A stretch of DNA of 64,000 nt from Dichotomocladium elegans (lineage: Eukaryota > Mucoromycota > Mucoromycetes > Mucorales > Lichtheimiaceae). Positions 1 to 10,180 of this stretch are shown piece by piece. Both the position numbers and the translations under genes were made by a program. The notes under the pieces are model-generated. The model was not told where the DNA came from. It saw only the letters and a list, made by a program, of their open reading frames with translations, and did not search any database. Position 1 is the stretch's first letter; every line of letters begins with the position of its first letter. The DNA is taken from positions 1,922,001-1,986,000 of the forward strand of contig JAIXMN010000002.1 of the NCBI GenBank assembly GCA_025716815.1, in the 5' to 3' direction.

Positions 1-1083
1 TCAGGGTCACGCAGGTCCTGTTGATCTGATACAGCTGCAGATGTGGCGTCTTCTTTCCGACTGCGTCGTTGATTTCTCCCTCGAAAGGACTCGATTGGTT
101 CGTGAATAAAGGAAATGGTAGTTGGTGAAGAAATAAGTTTTTCCTGAGCAGCGTCTGTCGCCGTGGCTAAGACACCTATCTGCACAATCTCGCACTGTCC
201 ATCGCTGTCTTCAAAAATAATAGAATTTTCAAGCTTGCCATTGCTCATTCGTTTAGCTTCATGCAATCTAGGACGACCCCTCTTCTTGTGTTTCACGTCT
301 TTGCAACTATCTTCTTTGTTCGCAATGACACATCGTTTACAAGGGCGCGATACTATAATATTTATGAAGGAGAAGAGACCGTAAGATATATACTGTGTTT
401 GCGCATAATAAAGGAGCATAAACTTCGTCTCTGGCTCTTGGGGTCTAGTATCCTCTTTTTTCTTTTTCTTTTTACCATCACAAGCTAAATGCGCTTTTCG
501 ACAATTTAGACCTAGTTTCACACAAGTACACAGAGAAAACCGTAGATTGGTTAGCAATGCCAATTTGCTGTTGAGCAAACAGAGTCGGCTTACAAGCGCT
601 AGGAACGTGAGATTTGCAATCTCGTTTCGCGGGAATAATAATCGATGTGAGCTGACCTCTGTGATCCGAGCGAGGCTGGATCGTGTCGCTGACTTCGTCA
701 ACGGGGATCGATGGGGTGGGGACCTGGGATGCGATGGCATTCGTATTATTGTGTGAAAAATCGGTAACGAGAGAATTCGGCGACGATGGTAGGCAGACCA
801 TACTGGTAGGTGCTGGCGGATGGTCGGCATTTTTTAATGGTGACGATGCATTGTTGTTGGGAGAAGGCAGGCCTTGCTCGGAGTCAGCTGAGATCAAGAG
901 TTCATAAGACGCCTGCATAGCAAACGGAAGAAGTGGTTGCTGGACAGAGATCAATGGGACTCTATGAAAAGGGGAGCTTTTGTATCATACCTGTCGCGTG
1001 GTTATCTTCAAATTCTTGCTGCATGAACTAATTTTTTCACCTTCCGTAGCCCCACGAGTAGGTTTATTCCATCCACCATCCAT
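1..1083 (-). CDS. Zn(II)2Cys6 binuclear-cluster transcription factor, 3' end outside the window
   Basis: Model: complement of 991-1083, 594-939, 476-511 and 1-352 (continuing off the window), all joining in phase. The cluster is assembled across two introns: the first Cys is split at 594/511 and the second half starts at 352. Spacing is C-x2-C-x6-C-x5-C-x2-C-x8-C, the fungal Zn2Cys6 signature that binds DNA as a regulator in the nucleus. It is followed by a basic KKRGRPR segment resembling an AT-hook. About 145 residues of Ser/Pro/Asn-rich sequence precede the zinc cluster, so the DNA-binding domain is internal rather than at the N-terminus. The start chosen is the ATG at 1083; an in-frame TTG near 954 lies inside the first intron. 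Introns are 51, 82 and 123 bp. The effector half is not visible, so target genes cannot be inferred. The zinc cluster is secure; the first exon is less so. Confidence 0.75.
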
Positions 1084-1799
1084 ACTCAACTCACAATCGC
1101 TATCTCTTTTTAAGATGGACAGTTCATGCTGGTAGCGTTTTTTATTATCGGACTCTTTTTATGGCCTACCCTCAAGAGAGATAGCGGAGTTAAAAGGGCG
1201 ATCGGTCAATGGCGCTTCAGTTTCTTCTCGAGCAGGCAGACCCAGCGATGCGTTCGACTGCGTAATAGATAGATCCCTTGTCCATTGCTGAGCCATATGT
1301 AAATGTACTCAGGAATCAAGCATTTCGCAGATAAGTACGATTTTAAAATGGGAAAAAGAACAATAAAATTGAGATCGAAAGGTAAGATGCAACAAAAGTA
1401 TCCTGTCATGATTTGGACAAGACAAAGTTTACTTGAAGTTATTGCAGCAAAGGTCCCTGAAAAAAGTGGCTGAAAGAAAGCAAACAGAGATTTATCCCAG
1501 AAAGTTAGACCGGGTGACTAGGCAACACCAGCACCATGACGGGTGAGCTTAGGGGAGGAAGAATACGTAGGTGAGGCGATCAAAGGTTCAAATGAACATC
1601 CATAGAGATGATCCTTCAGCAAGATAATTCTGATATACAAAGGAGGTACTCCAATCGGCGAGGTCCCGCGGAATGGAGGCGATCAGAACAGGAATAGCCA
1701 ACTCAATTTCGATGCGTATATTAAAGATTATGGTAATCCTAAAATTACCACGTGACGCATTGGCAAACAGCGTAGCACATCAGAATTGACATTATTTAT

Positions 1800-1960
1800 G
1801 ATATACACCGCTTCCCGAAATTGAAGTCGTGTCATGGCAGTTTTGAAGTCGCAAGATCACAAAAATAGAAGTCGGGTTTTGTCCAGAAATCTTTACGCAT
1901 GATGGCCAAAGCAAATGTCGCATACACGGCGAAAGATGTCGCACACTTTCTGTCTTTTGT
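1800..1960 (+). mobile_element. 5' fragment of the window's Tc1/mariner-like family
   Basis: The stretch matches the start of the element copy at about 47020-47150. Both contain a phrase reading roughly 'agttttgaagtcgca', then a Lys/Asn-rich segment, 'gtccagaaatctttacgc', and 'gaaagatgtcgca'. No transposase coding sequence follows, so this is a solo truncated end. Boundaries are approximate. Confidence 0.6.
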
Positions 1961-2278
1961 AGATTGACCAATTTCACCCGTACTTAGTGAGCCATGAAAG
2001 AGAGGGTAAAGGGACCATCGATGAGGTCGCGATTTGGCTGCCTTCGGGCAAGGCCTCCCTTTTTCTTTTTTTTTTTTTTTTACAGGGGAGCCATTCCTTG
2101 TCTCCCGCGCTCACCCGATGTAATTTGTCGCTGGCCCGCCTTCCGCTTGCGTCGCGTATCGATTGTGCCCCCAGTGTGCTTTGGCGTTCGCTCTTGCGTT
2201 GCCTCTGCCGTCGCATCGCCGCTGCTTCTGGCGTTGCCTGTTCTTGTTCCTGTCGCTGTTCATAACGCACCACCGAAT

Positions 2279-2397
2279 ACATGGCTATCGCCATGTGTCA
2301 TCCAGGATACGCCGGTGTGAGCCGGGTTCGTATCTCAAACGGGAAGGGTTAATGTTTTCTGTTGACTAACGAAATCTTTTTACCTGTTAATACGACA
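2279..2397 (+). mobile_element. Relic of a Fanzor-element right end (omega-RNA-like)
   Basis: Resembles the DNA downstream of the Fanzor gene at 50681-50853. Shared in order are a 7-bp-stem hairpin with a TATC(G) loop (2279-2296), the word CCAGGATA (about 2301-2309), 'tgttttctgytgactaac' (2353-2370), and 'cgaaatctttttacct' followed by 'atacgaca' (2370-2397). The hairpin arms differ completely in sequence between the two copies yet remain fully paired. I see no nuclease coding remnant upstream. Confidence 0.65.
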
Positions 2398-3444
2398 CTT
2401 TTCTCTTGTATACGGAATGTATTATGGATAATAAAAAAAAACATGATATTGGAAGATATTAGTGTGCAAAGCGCTTTAACCCTTTTAAACGAGAAGGAAT
2501 CAAATCGTTTAATGTTCATCGCAATGCTTTGTTAGCCTTCTGGCGAAGAACAGTATGTTCTGCCAAATGATCTGAAATGGACGGTGTTGCAGATTAGTTC
2601 TCTCTACTGTGTTTTGTTATTAATGCTTACTTTTATCGACCAATCATCTGCATTGGGTAAATTTAAGGAATAGAGTTCTGCAATCGAATGTATCTAGATT
2701 GGCCTGTGAAGGATTGTGTAAGGTAACGTTACAAGTGATCCACATATGAAATGAAATGAAAAAAAACACGCTTTTATCTCTAGGATGTCTAGACGCACAT
2801 CCTGTTTTTGTATCTGGTTCTTCCATTAGCTCTAGCAGTTGGTGAGATTATCATGATCGATCTCTGTCCACAAGGTATGTATATATCCACCCGCGAATAT
2901 AATCCCAGCTGACATTCTCGCTTTCTCAGTATATACAGCCAGTATATTCAGAACGCTGCGCCTCATGGACCAACTAACTTTGCTTACTTACCTGGCGCCA
3001 ATGCTGGTCGCTTGAAAAGGAAAAATCAAGCAGTTACTCCATTTTTGACAATAATTCCTGGAGGTGGATTTACCCAAGCTTTTTTCATTTAACAGTATCA
3101 TATGCGTAAAATATTTCTGAACAAATGTGACCTTTTCATTTTGGAAAATTCTCGTGCGTTCGTAAAAAAAAGTTCCATTTCGTGAAGCACAAACAAGTTT
3201 ATCACATTTCCATAGTCAACCACTACTGAAAAAATATAGAAATACCATATGCTTAAGCAAACCAGATATGAATGGAGATTATCTATAGTGGCGAGTGGCC
3301 TATAGTTTATAGCTGTTTAAGAGAGTGACTGATTTTTTTATGTGAGCAGGGCAAGAGAGCGGACTTTTTCGCTAGAAGAGCGACATCGATCATTTGAGCA
3401 ACTTCCAAAGAGGTTCATTTGCGGTCGAGAAGGAAAAAGGCACC

Positions 3445-5190
3445 ATGACGATCACGCATCGGCAACGTCCAGCAAACGCCACTGTCTCAAGCTCCAATGT
3501 CAATGACAGCTCACAAATAGACGATAAAGAGCCACCAAAGTATCACTGCGATGCGTGTAGTAATGATGTCACCAACACCGTGCGTATACGATGCGCCGAC
3601 GACGAATGCCCAGACTTTGACCTATGCGTTACGTGTTTCAGTAAAGGCGCAGAACCGATGAAACATAAGTCATGGCACGATTACCGCATTGTGAAGCCTC
3701 ATAACTTCCCTATATTCACCGAAGATTGGGATGCCGATGAAGAGCTGTTGCTTATAGAGGCTGCGAAGAAGTACGGTTTGGGTAATTGGCAAGCGATAGC
3801 TGATTACGTGGGAACAAAGAATGGGGAAGAATGCGAAAAGCATTATTACGATGTCTATGTATCCAGCCCAAACTGGCCCTTGCCACGCATGGACATCCAA
3901 TTTGACGAGAATGTACAAAACGAGTGCCGAGAACGGAAGCGCCATCGGCTTCAGCAGTCGCGTAGCATGCTGCCACGGAACAAGCCGATGTCTGTTCAGA
4001 ACAAGCCGCTGACGAGCGGGCCTTCCTATCATGAGATCCAGGGCTACATGCCCCGACGCTTTGAATTCGAGACGGAGTACGAGAACGACGCGGAACTCTA
4101 CGTCAAAGACATGGTCTTTAACGACGACGATACCCAGGAGGAGATTGACCTTAAGGTGATGGTGTTGGACATTTACAATTCACGGCTTGATCGGCGGATG
4201 GAGCGGAAACGTCTCATTTTCGAACGCGGTTGGCTCGATTATAAAAAGATGCAGCTTACCGAGCGAAGGCGCTCGAAAGAGGAACGAGAATTGTACAACC
4301 AAACCCGTGTCTTTTGCCGTCTGCAGACACCGAGTGACTACGAAATGCTGGTACAAGGGTTGGTGAGGGAGCAGCAGCTCCGTGAAAGGATTGCAATTTT
4401 GCAAGAGTGGCGAAAGGCTGGCCTGACGTCGCTCAGGCAAGGTGAACAGTACGAGAAGGATAAACAGGCGCAGCTATCGCACCTGAAGACGCTTATCTCC
4501 CTGTCAAATGACCGGTTAAGTGCTGCAGCTGTGACCCAACGTAACTCCTACAGAGCTCAGATGGCAGCCTTGTCAGCTAATCCAAGCGGCGCAGGCCTGT
4601 TTCGCGACAGTAAACGGCCAAGCACACCAACACAGACAAGTACATCAGCAGCATCCTCGGCATCTGTCTCCAGTACTGCCGCTGCAGCAGGAGGGCGGAA
4701 ACCGGCGAATCCACTTGATATCAGCGAGGCCGATGGCGTGCATCTTCTCACTGAGCAAGAGCAAATTTTGTGCTCCACACTTCGCATTCTGCCGAGACCG
4801 TACATGGTGATCAAAGACACAATCCTCAAGGAGTATGCCAAGCAAGGGTATCTGAAGCGGAGACAGGCCAGAGGACTCATCAAAATTGATGTGAACAAGA
4901 CCAGCCGAATCTACGATTTCTTCATTGAGAGCGGCTGGATAAAGGCATTTAAAGAGCCGTCAGCAATAACTCCTGGTGCGAGCGCTTCCCCGGCAGGCGC
5001 AGCACCAATGCAGCCACAATTTCCCACAGCAGCAGCATCCATGCCCACAGCGACCCCAACATTAGCAACGCCAGCGCCTCAATCTGTCCCTCCACCCCCG
5101 CAACAATCATTACCTACCGCTACAGGAGCTGTAAAGCCATCTCCAACAGCTTCCCCAAAAGTCGCACTAACATCTAACGCATCGTCTTGA
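3445..5190 (+). CDS. ADA2: Transcriptional adaptor ADA2 (SAGA/ADA histone acetyltransferase complex)
   Basis: Single-exon gene for 581 residues. Ada2 couples the Gcn5 acetyltransferase to the SAGA coactivator and stimulates nucleosomal histone H3 acetylation in the nucleus. Domain order is diagnostic. A ZZ zinc finger lies at about residues 33-83, with Cys pairs in YHCDAC and LCVTC. A SANT/Myb domain follows at about 93-140 (FTEDWDADEELLL, GLGNWQAIADYVG). A C-terminal SWIRM domain around 430-515 ends in ESGWI. A Ser/Ala-rich linker precedes SWIRM, and the last 60 residues are Pro/Ala/Gln-rich and disordered. The start is the ATG at 3445 in a CACCATGAC context; the frame is open further upstream to a TTG, but no ATG lies there. 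Length and architecture are normal for fungal Ada2. It is transcribed in the same direction as HAP2, 470 bp downstream. Confidence 0.95.
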   Translation: MTITHRQRPANATVSSSNVNDSSQIDDKEPPKYHCDACSNDVTNTVRIRCADDECPDFDLCVTCFSKGAEPMKHKSWHDYRIVKPHNFPIFTEDWDADEELLLIEAAKKYGLGNWQAIADYVGTKNGEECEKHYYDVYVSSPNWPLPRMDIQFDENVQNECRERKRHRLQQSRSMLPRNKPMSVQNKPLTSGPSYHEIQGYMPRRFEFETEYENDAELYVKDMVFNDDDTQEEIDLKVMVLDIYNSRLDRRMERKRLIFERGWLDYKKMQLTERRRSKEERELYNQTRVFCRLQTPSDYEMLVQGLVREQQLRERIAILQEWRKAGLTSLRQGEQYEKDKQAQLSHLKTLISLSNDRLSAAAVTQRNSYRAQMAALSANPSGAGLFRDSKRPSTPTQTSTSAASSASVSSTAAAAGGRKPANPLDISEADGVHLLTEQEQILCSTLRILPRPYMVIKDTILKEYAKQGYLKRRQARGLIKIDVNKTSRIYDFFIESGWIKAFKEPSAITPGASASPAGAAPMQPQFPTAAASMPTATPTLATPAPQSVPPPPQQSLPTATGAVKPSPTASPKVALTSNASS

Positions 5191-5660
5191 GTCCAAATAT
5201 TCTCGAACGCCAATAAACTGATGCATTATCGTCTGCTCCAAAGCTCTTATCTCATCTAAAGAAGGACAATGCTAACGAAGAACATGTGGCGGCATCCAAT
5301 ACACATATAGGGTTCATGCAGACACTCCTTTTGCGGCACTCAACCTAATGTCCATTTGTGTGAATATTTTTCATTTGCCCGCATTCAACCCCAGAAATCG
5401 TATTTTAAGATAAAAAATCTTCAACGCTCAAGACACTTTTTCCGCTTTTTCATTGGAAGGAGCCATCCTATCATATCGTCCCTTCTGTAAAGTCCCTTTG
5501 AGCCAATAACCACTCAAGCCATAGTACCCCCGCACGCGCTTCATTGTATTTTAAGTGAGCAAAAGTGAGCTGCGTTTTTATTTCTTGTTTCTCTTTGGAA
5601 CTCTAAAAGTACCCGTTCGTTATGTGCTAACATTTGAACAATGCAAGGATAATACACCTC
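5191..5660. other. Intergenic, ADA2 to HAP2
   Basis: No gene seen. It should hold the ADA2 terminator region and the HAP2 promoter; no distinctive element was recognised. Confidence 0.4.
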
Positions 5661-6577
5661 ATGGACGCTTACAACTCACAAACCAACGCCCGTGTCGGTT
5701 CACAAGAACCCCCTACCGCTGCAAGCGCAGGCACAATGGTGAAGATCAAACGCTACCAGCAGATCCATCGATCTAGCAAGCGATAACGAAATCGAAGGAC
5801 GCTTGCGCTAACGCGTTTATATTATTATTATTGCATTCCTAGAATGAGGAGCAACGTTCATCCTTGGCATACGATCCCAGCAGGCACCTTGGTTATAGCC
5901 AGCCACACGTTTCAATGGTAATTATGAAAACGCGATAACGACGGTGCGGTTGAATGAAAGCGAAGAAAGATGTAATCGATGTTAATTCCCGTTTTACTCT
6001 AACGCAGCCTGCTGCCTTGGTCACGGCTCAGAACCCCATGGCCCCTTCTGTCTTTCGTGGACCCAATGGTGAAATGATCGTGGCGCCTGCTGCGCCAGCA
6101 GCACCTGCCCAGGCAGCCGAAGAAGAGCCGCTCTATGTGAACGCTAAGCAGTATCACCGGATTCTGAAAAGACGAGCTGCTCGGTTCAAGCTCGAAGAGA
6201 TGAACCGTATTGGTCGAGCGCGCAGACCTTACCTCCACGAAAGTCGACATCGGCATGCCATGCGCCGTCCTCGAGGGCCGGGCGGTCGGTTTCTGAGTAT
6301 GCATATCTCATATATTCTATTTTATTTCATCTTTACTGATCGCTTCACTTTTGCTATAGCTTCCGCTGAGATTGCCGAGCTTGAGAAGGCAGGGAAACTG
6401 CGGAATGGACAATGGGTGAACGAGGCTGACGATCTTAGCAAGCAAGGAAATGTCCAACCGCAACAGCAGCAACAACAGCAACCGCATCATCATCAACATC
6501 AACAGATCAGTAGCCACGATGGCGCTGGTGCTCAGCAGGAGAACCAACAACATGGATATCCAAACATCCAGGCATAG
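5661..6577 (+). CDS. HAP2: CCAAT-binding factor subunit HAP2 / NF-YA
   Basis: Model: join(5661-5738, 5843-5917, 6008-6296, 6360-6577), 219 residues, all in phase. NF-YA joins the NF-YB/NF-YC histone-fold dimer and reads CCAAT boxes. The conserved core lies at about residues 92-148. It consists of the subunit-association helix ([17 protein letters not shown]), the linker, and the DNA-binding segment ([22 protein letters not shown]). The 63-bp intron at 6297-6359 splits that core and restores FLTSAEI, the expected continuation. This intron is a multiple of three without a stop, so unspliced RNA would read through. The first two exons encode a short polar N-terminus and are supported only by splice sites and phase. 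The C-terminus is Gln/His-rich, typical of an activation domain. Confidence 0.9.
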
Positions 6578-7964
6578 TCACTGTCTGCTTGCTCTTTTTC
6601 TAGTTGATACTCGTCAGGCCCCTCCGCAATTCGCTTTTTGTCTTTTATCAATCTACTCTAGCTCACACTCACCAAATGAATCGATTTCCCATACCACCAT
6701 GCACTGAAGCGACATTCACGCGTTATGCCGGGTATCTTTTCATAGACCTCATACTGTGTGTATGCGAAGAAATGGAAAGAAGAGAGTTTTATAGAGGCAA
6801 TGAAACGCTGACTAGATCATATCGACATTGCCAATTGTTTGATAAAAGCCCAACGCAGGATAGGATGGTCTATAATATGCAGTCTTGGGTCTGTCAATAT
6901 GTGTTCATCATACTGAAATGAGCAACTGAGCAACCGATGCCTTCTTTAAGACGGGCAAAGCCGTGTTGTTGATGAACATTGCTGTTTTATGTAAGCCACG
7001 GGCTTTTGTCGTTGATTCGGACGCGTGTTCTTCTCACACCGTTTATACCTTGTACATGCTGAATATCTGAGCCACATATACTTTTGAATGGATAATGCCT
7101 CTGAGCTTTGCTGATGCACATATATCCCAAAACATAAAGGAAAGAGAGACATTCAGGCCAAGACAGAAAGCGAGAGGGGGGCTCCACCGAAAACACACAG
7201 CGTACACAGGCCAAAAACAAGGTCCAATCAGCTTGGCCAAATTGGTGTATGAGAAAGTTTTTGAAGTGCATCAGGGGCAGCTTAAAACCGAGGTCTGGTT
7301 TAGTAGTTCAACATGGCTAAGGGATCCTGATATGATGTTTATGAAAAAAAAAAGAAAGGCAGAGCCAGGAACTGTCCACGTACTCGTAATGAAGAATGAT
7401 TGAAAGTGGATTTATTCCGGTCTGTAGACAAAACATTAGCGAGACGGATAGATATAAAGCTATGATGCCCCATTGTTTGGCAAATAGATAATGCACATAC
7501 TGATATCACTAAATATTGAATAACTTCCACTGATCCGGCACCGGTTATCGCTAGGTGCGCGCGTCTAAATCGATCATTCAAAGGTTATGGCGAAGGATTG
7601 GTCCACTACATGCGACATTAGTATACCTTGATACGAATATATAAAATAAGACGATCCGGACACTGCAGGTGTGGCAGTGAAGAGCTGCATGTCAACTCCC
7701 ACATGACGGTATAAAGGAGGCATTTGCAGCACGCATCATATAAGCTAAGCAAGTAAAAACTTTCTTTTTTTCAGATTCCAGTGCGGACGCATACATCCGC
7801 GAAACCTTAATACGAGGTCTATCTGAATAAGAGAATCAGTACAAGACAGAGACTGCACACAAGAGAAAAGAAAGCATAAATGGCGGGATGTGCACGTGGT
7901 TCCTGTGTATCACGACAATAATTTATTTGAAGACAGAAAGTACTTATTTTTAAAAATACATCGC
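6578..7964. other. Intergenic region
   Basis: About 1.4 kb with only short open frames on both strands and no recognisable domain. No RNA gene or obvious repeat was found. Confidence 0.4.
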
Positions 7965-9725
7965 ATAAAATTTGTCGCATGGATAAAGAAGGCCGGAGAC
8001 ATATCCGTTAGTCAATCGAAAACATCAGCCCCCTTCTTACTCTTCATACTTACCCCGAATGTAGCTAGGTGTGTGCCGGGCGGTAACCGGCACGGAAGAG
8101 AGGAGGAAAGGAAGGATCCGAAGCTGTTGAGCATCGATGGCGGATGCTACGGCGGAAGGGTTGGAAGAAGGAACAAGGAGGGACGACGACGGACCAACGG
8201 CAACACCATAGGCAGAATATTTGAGGGAAGCAGACGAAGGCAGAAGCATCTTGACGAAGCCATTGTGCGAGGCCTGCGCGGGCGCAGCCAAACCACGGTC
8301 TCACACAAAGCCCATATCCTTTCGTCTGGAGGCACGGGAGCTAGGCTGATATCGTTAACTACAGAGGATCCGGAATATTAGAAGATTGCAGAATGGAACA
8401 AGGATAATTTATTGCTTTTTACTTTACTCTTGACAACCGTCCAAAACTGCTGAATCGGATTGAATTCAGGCGAGTATCGTAGAATATAAGCACATCAATA
8501 TTCTCGACACTTGATGTATTTAGAGATATCCTCAGCCTTATGGATAGGTGCATTACCCATTACCAAATAGTAACCCTTCAGATGTTCATACCTATTCATC
8601 TCGTACATTGTAGCCTTAAGGAGGCTGTGACAATATCCAGCTACAGTTCGCAACTTCAGATTGACCTGCCCTCATTCTTTTCTTGGTTTATGGCTGCGCG
8701 AGTCTCAAGCTACATTTAATGACACCTGATGCTGAGATGGCTCCCAAGATGGTGGTTGTGTTTGCTCTTGTCTTTGGTATTGTGACCAGTGCAGGAGTCC
8801 CTTTCTTAGACCATGCCACGCTGCCTTTCATAATAATATGGAATCCAGACTCATCGAGAAAAACGCAGTTTTTTCTAAAGCCGATGTCTGCTCTGTCCCA
8901 TTTGCGCACCCAGTAAAGGCGTTCTTGGATCTTCGGAACACTATTCCTGTCTACAGGCTGAAATCGAGCCATTTTCAATGGCAAGTTGCATTCGTTTTTC
9001 ATCCATCGATGGAGCGTCGTCTTAGATACGTTCAGAACCTCAAATCTTTGAAGCAGTTGCTCCACCAGCTGCTCTAGAACAATGGATCGATTCTCATCAA
9101 TGCATTCTAAATAACGCTCTTATGCTCTTCATTGAGAATACGCGAACGACCCCTCACTTTAGGTTTCTTAAAGATGCTGCCAGGGTCCTTCTCGTACTGT
9201 AATGCCCATCACTGGACAGAACGAACATGGATTTCTAGCAGCGGATGCGCTCAGGACTTTCTCAAACATCAGTATGAAAATCTGACCTTTTCTTGGTCAG
9301 TGGACGCTGTGTAAACTGCGCTTGATCCCCGCTTCTTTCATCCGAACGCCTACATCCTTTCGCTTGGGAATATGTGTAGTAATAATATCAGGGTTATCTT
9401 CGCAAGAGTCCTACGCAGATATTCGGGGCAAGAACAGACGGATTGCAGGGGGTATGTTGGTTCATCAACAATATAGTCCATAGGTTCAGGACAACCGCGG
9501 TTATCAACGACATGCCCTTGGCCATCGTAGTAAAAAAGTAGATTGTTCATTTCAGAATGTAAAGTGTATAAAAGAGAAAGAGTCAAAAGGACGAGATGGA
9601 TTTGCCAAGCGACATCTTTCCGTGTATGGGTGTACATTTGATTTGTCATCATGCGATTTTATTTTGGTGATCCTGCGACTTCCAGAACTGGCAGGGTACG
9701 ACTTTGATTTGGGGAAAATGGAGCA
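7965..9725 (-). mobile_element. Degenerate Tc1/mariner (IS630-type DDE_3) element, copy A
   Basis: On the minus strand the order is the 5' end near 9725 (a phrase reading CAAATCAAAGTCG), an N-terminal helix-turn-helix region with frameshifts, then an open block at 8688-9065. That block encodes a winged-helix segment and the first catalytic Asp in FLDESGFH. The second catalytic motif reads VMGNAPIHKAEDI at about 8535-8575, so the usual Asp of MDNAPIH is Gly. The third motif, near SPEFNPIQQFW (about 8440-8470), is recognisable. Several frame breaks and the Asp-to-Gly change mean this copy is dead. About 400 bp beyond the transposase (7965-8380) is also shared with copy B, so the element carries a long 3' segment of unknown role. 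Confidence 0.8.
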
Positions 9726-10001
9726 TGTGTCGGGGGCGACCAGCATGGTGTATGTAACATTACTAATATCAGTTTGAACTATGTTTGTTGGATAACTTTA
9801 TAATTTTCAGGACGACAAAGAAGTATACCGATAAGCAATTATGATAGAACAAAGATTAAACGAAAGGGAAGGGACTGAGTTTAGAAATAGATAAAATGGC
9901 AGCATAATACAATGGGATGACTAAATTGGGGAATGGGAAGGGAGGAGGTGTTTGTATGTACTTTCAAGTCGGTCTTTTATAAAAGCGAGTTTATATATAG
10001 C

Positions 10002-10038
10002 GTGTGTGTGTGTGTGTGTGTGTGTGTTTGTGTGTGTG
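10002..10038. repeat. (GT)n microsatellite
   Basis: A run of GT dinucleotides with one TTG interruption. It lies 140 bp downstream of the stop of the minus-strand ADP-ribosylglycohydrolase-like gene. Confidence 0.95.
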
Positions 10039-10180
10039 CATGTGTGAGGGGGCGATCTTGCGTGCATGTGTCTGAGTGGCATTATAGCATCTGAACTGGC
10101 TGATAGGCATAGGGGAAAAGAAGGAAGAAAATCCAAGCGTCATTGACTGTAATATCGACTCTGTGAGAAATGCTCGATCG

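Larger units (their letters stand above)
1084..3444. other. Intergenic region with transposon debris
   Basis: No convincing gene. It contains a Tc1-like 5' fragment (about 1800-1960), a pyrimidine run near 2055-2081 and a relic of a Fanzor-element right end (2279-2397). The remainder, including the 1 kb before ADA2, shows only short open frames without domain signals. Confidence 0.5.

Noticed and set aside
1974..2294. 106-codon minus-strand frame with Arg/Glu-rich composition
   Set aside because: Overlaps the Fanzor-element relic and a homopolymer run; no domain.
3394..3444. Extension of ADA2 to a TTG start
   Set aside because: TTG is not a normal fungal nuclear start and the ATG at 3445 has a better context.
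8037..8381. Overlapping Arg- or Ser-rich frames in the GC-rich tail of Tc1-like copy A (and counterpart in copy B)
   Set aside because: Frames differ between the two copies through indels, so no common protein is preserved.
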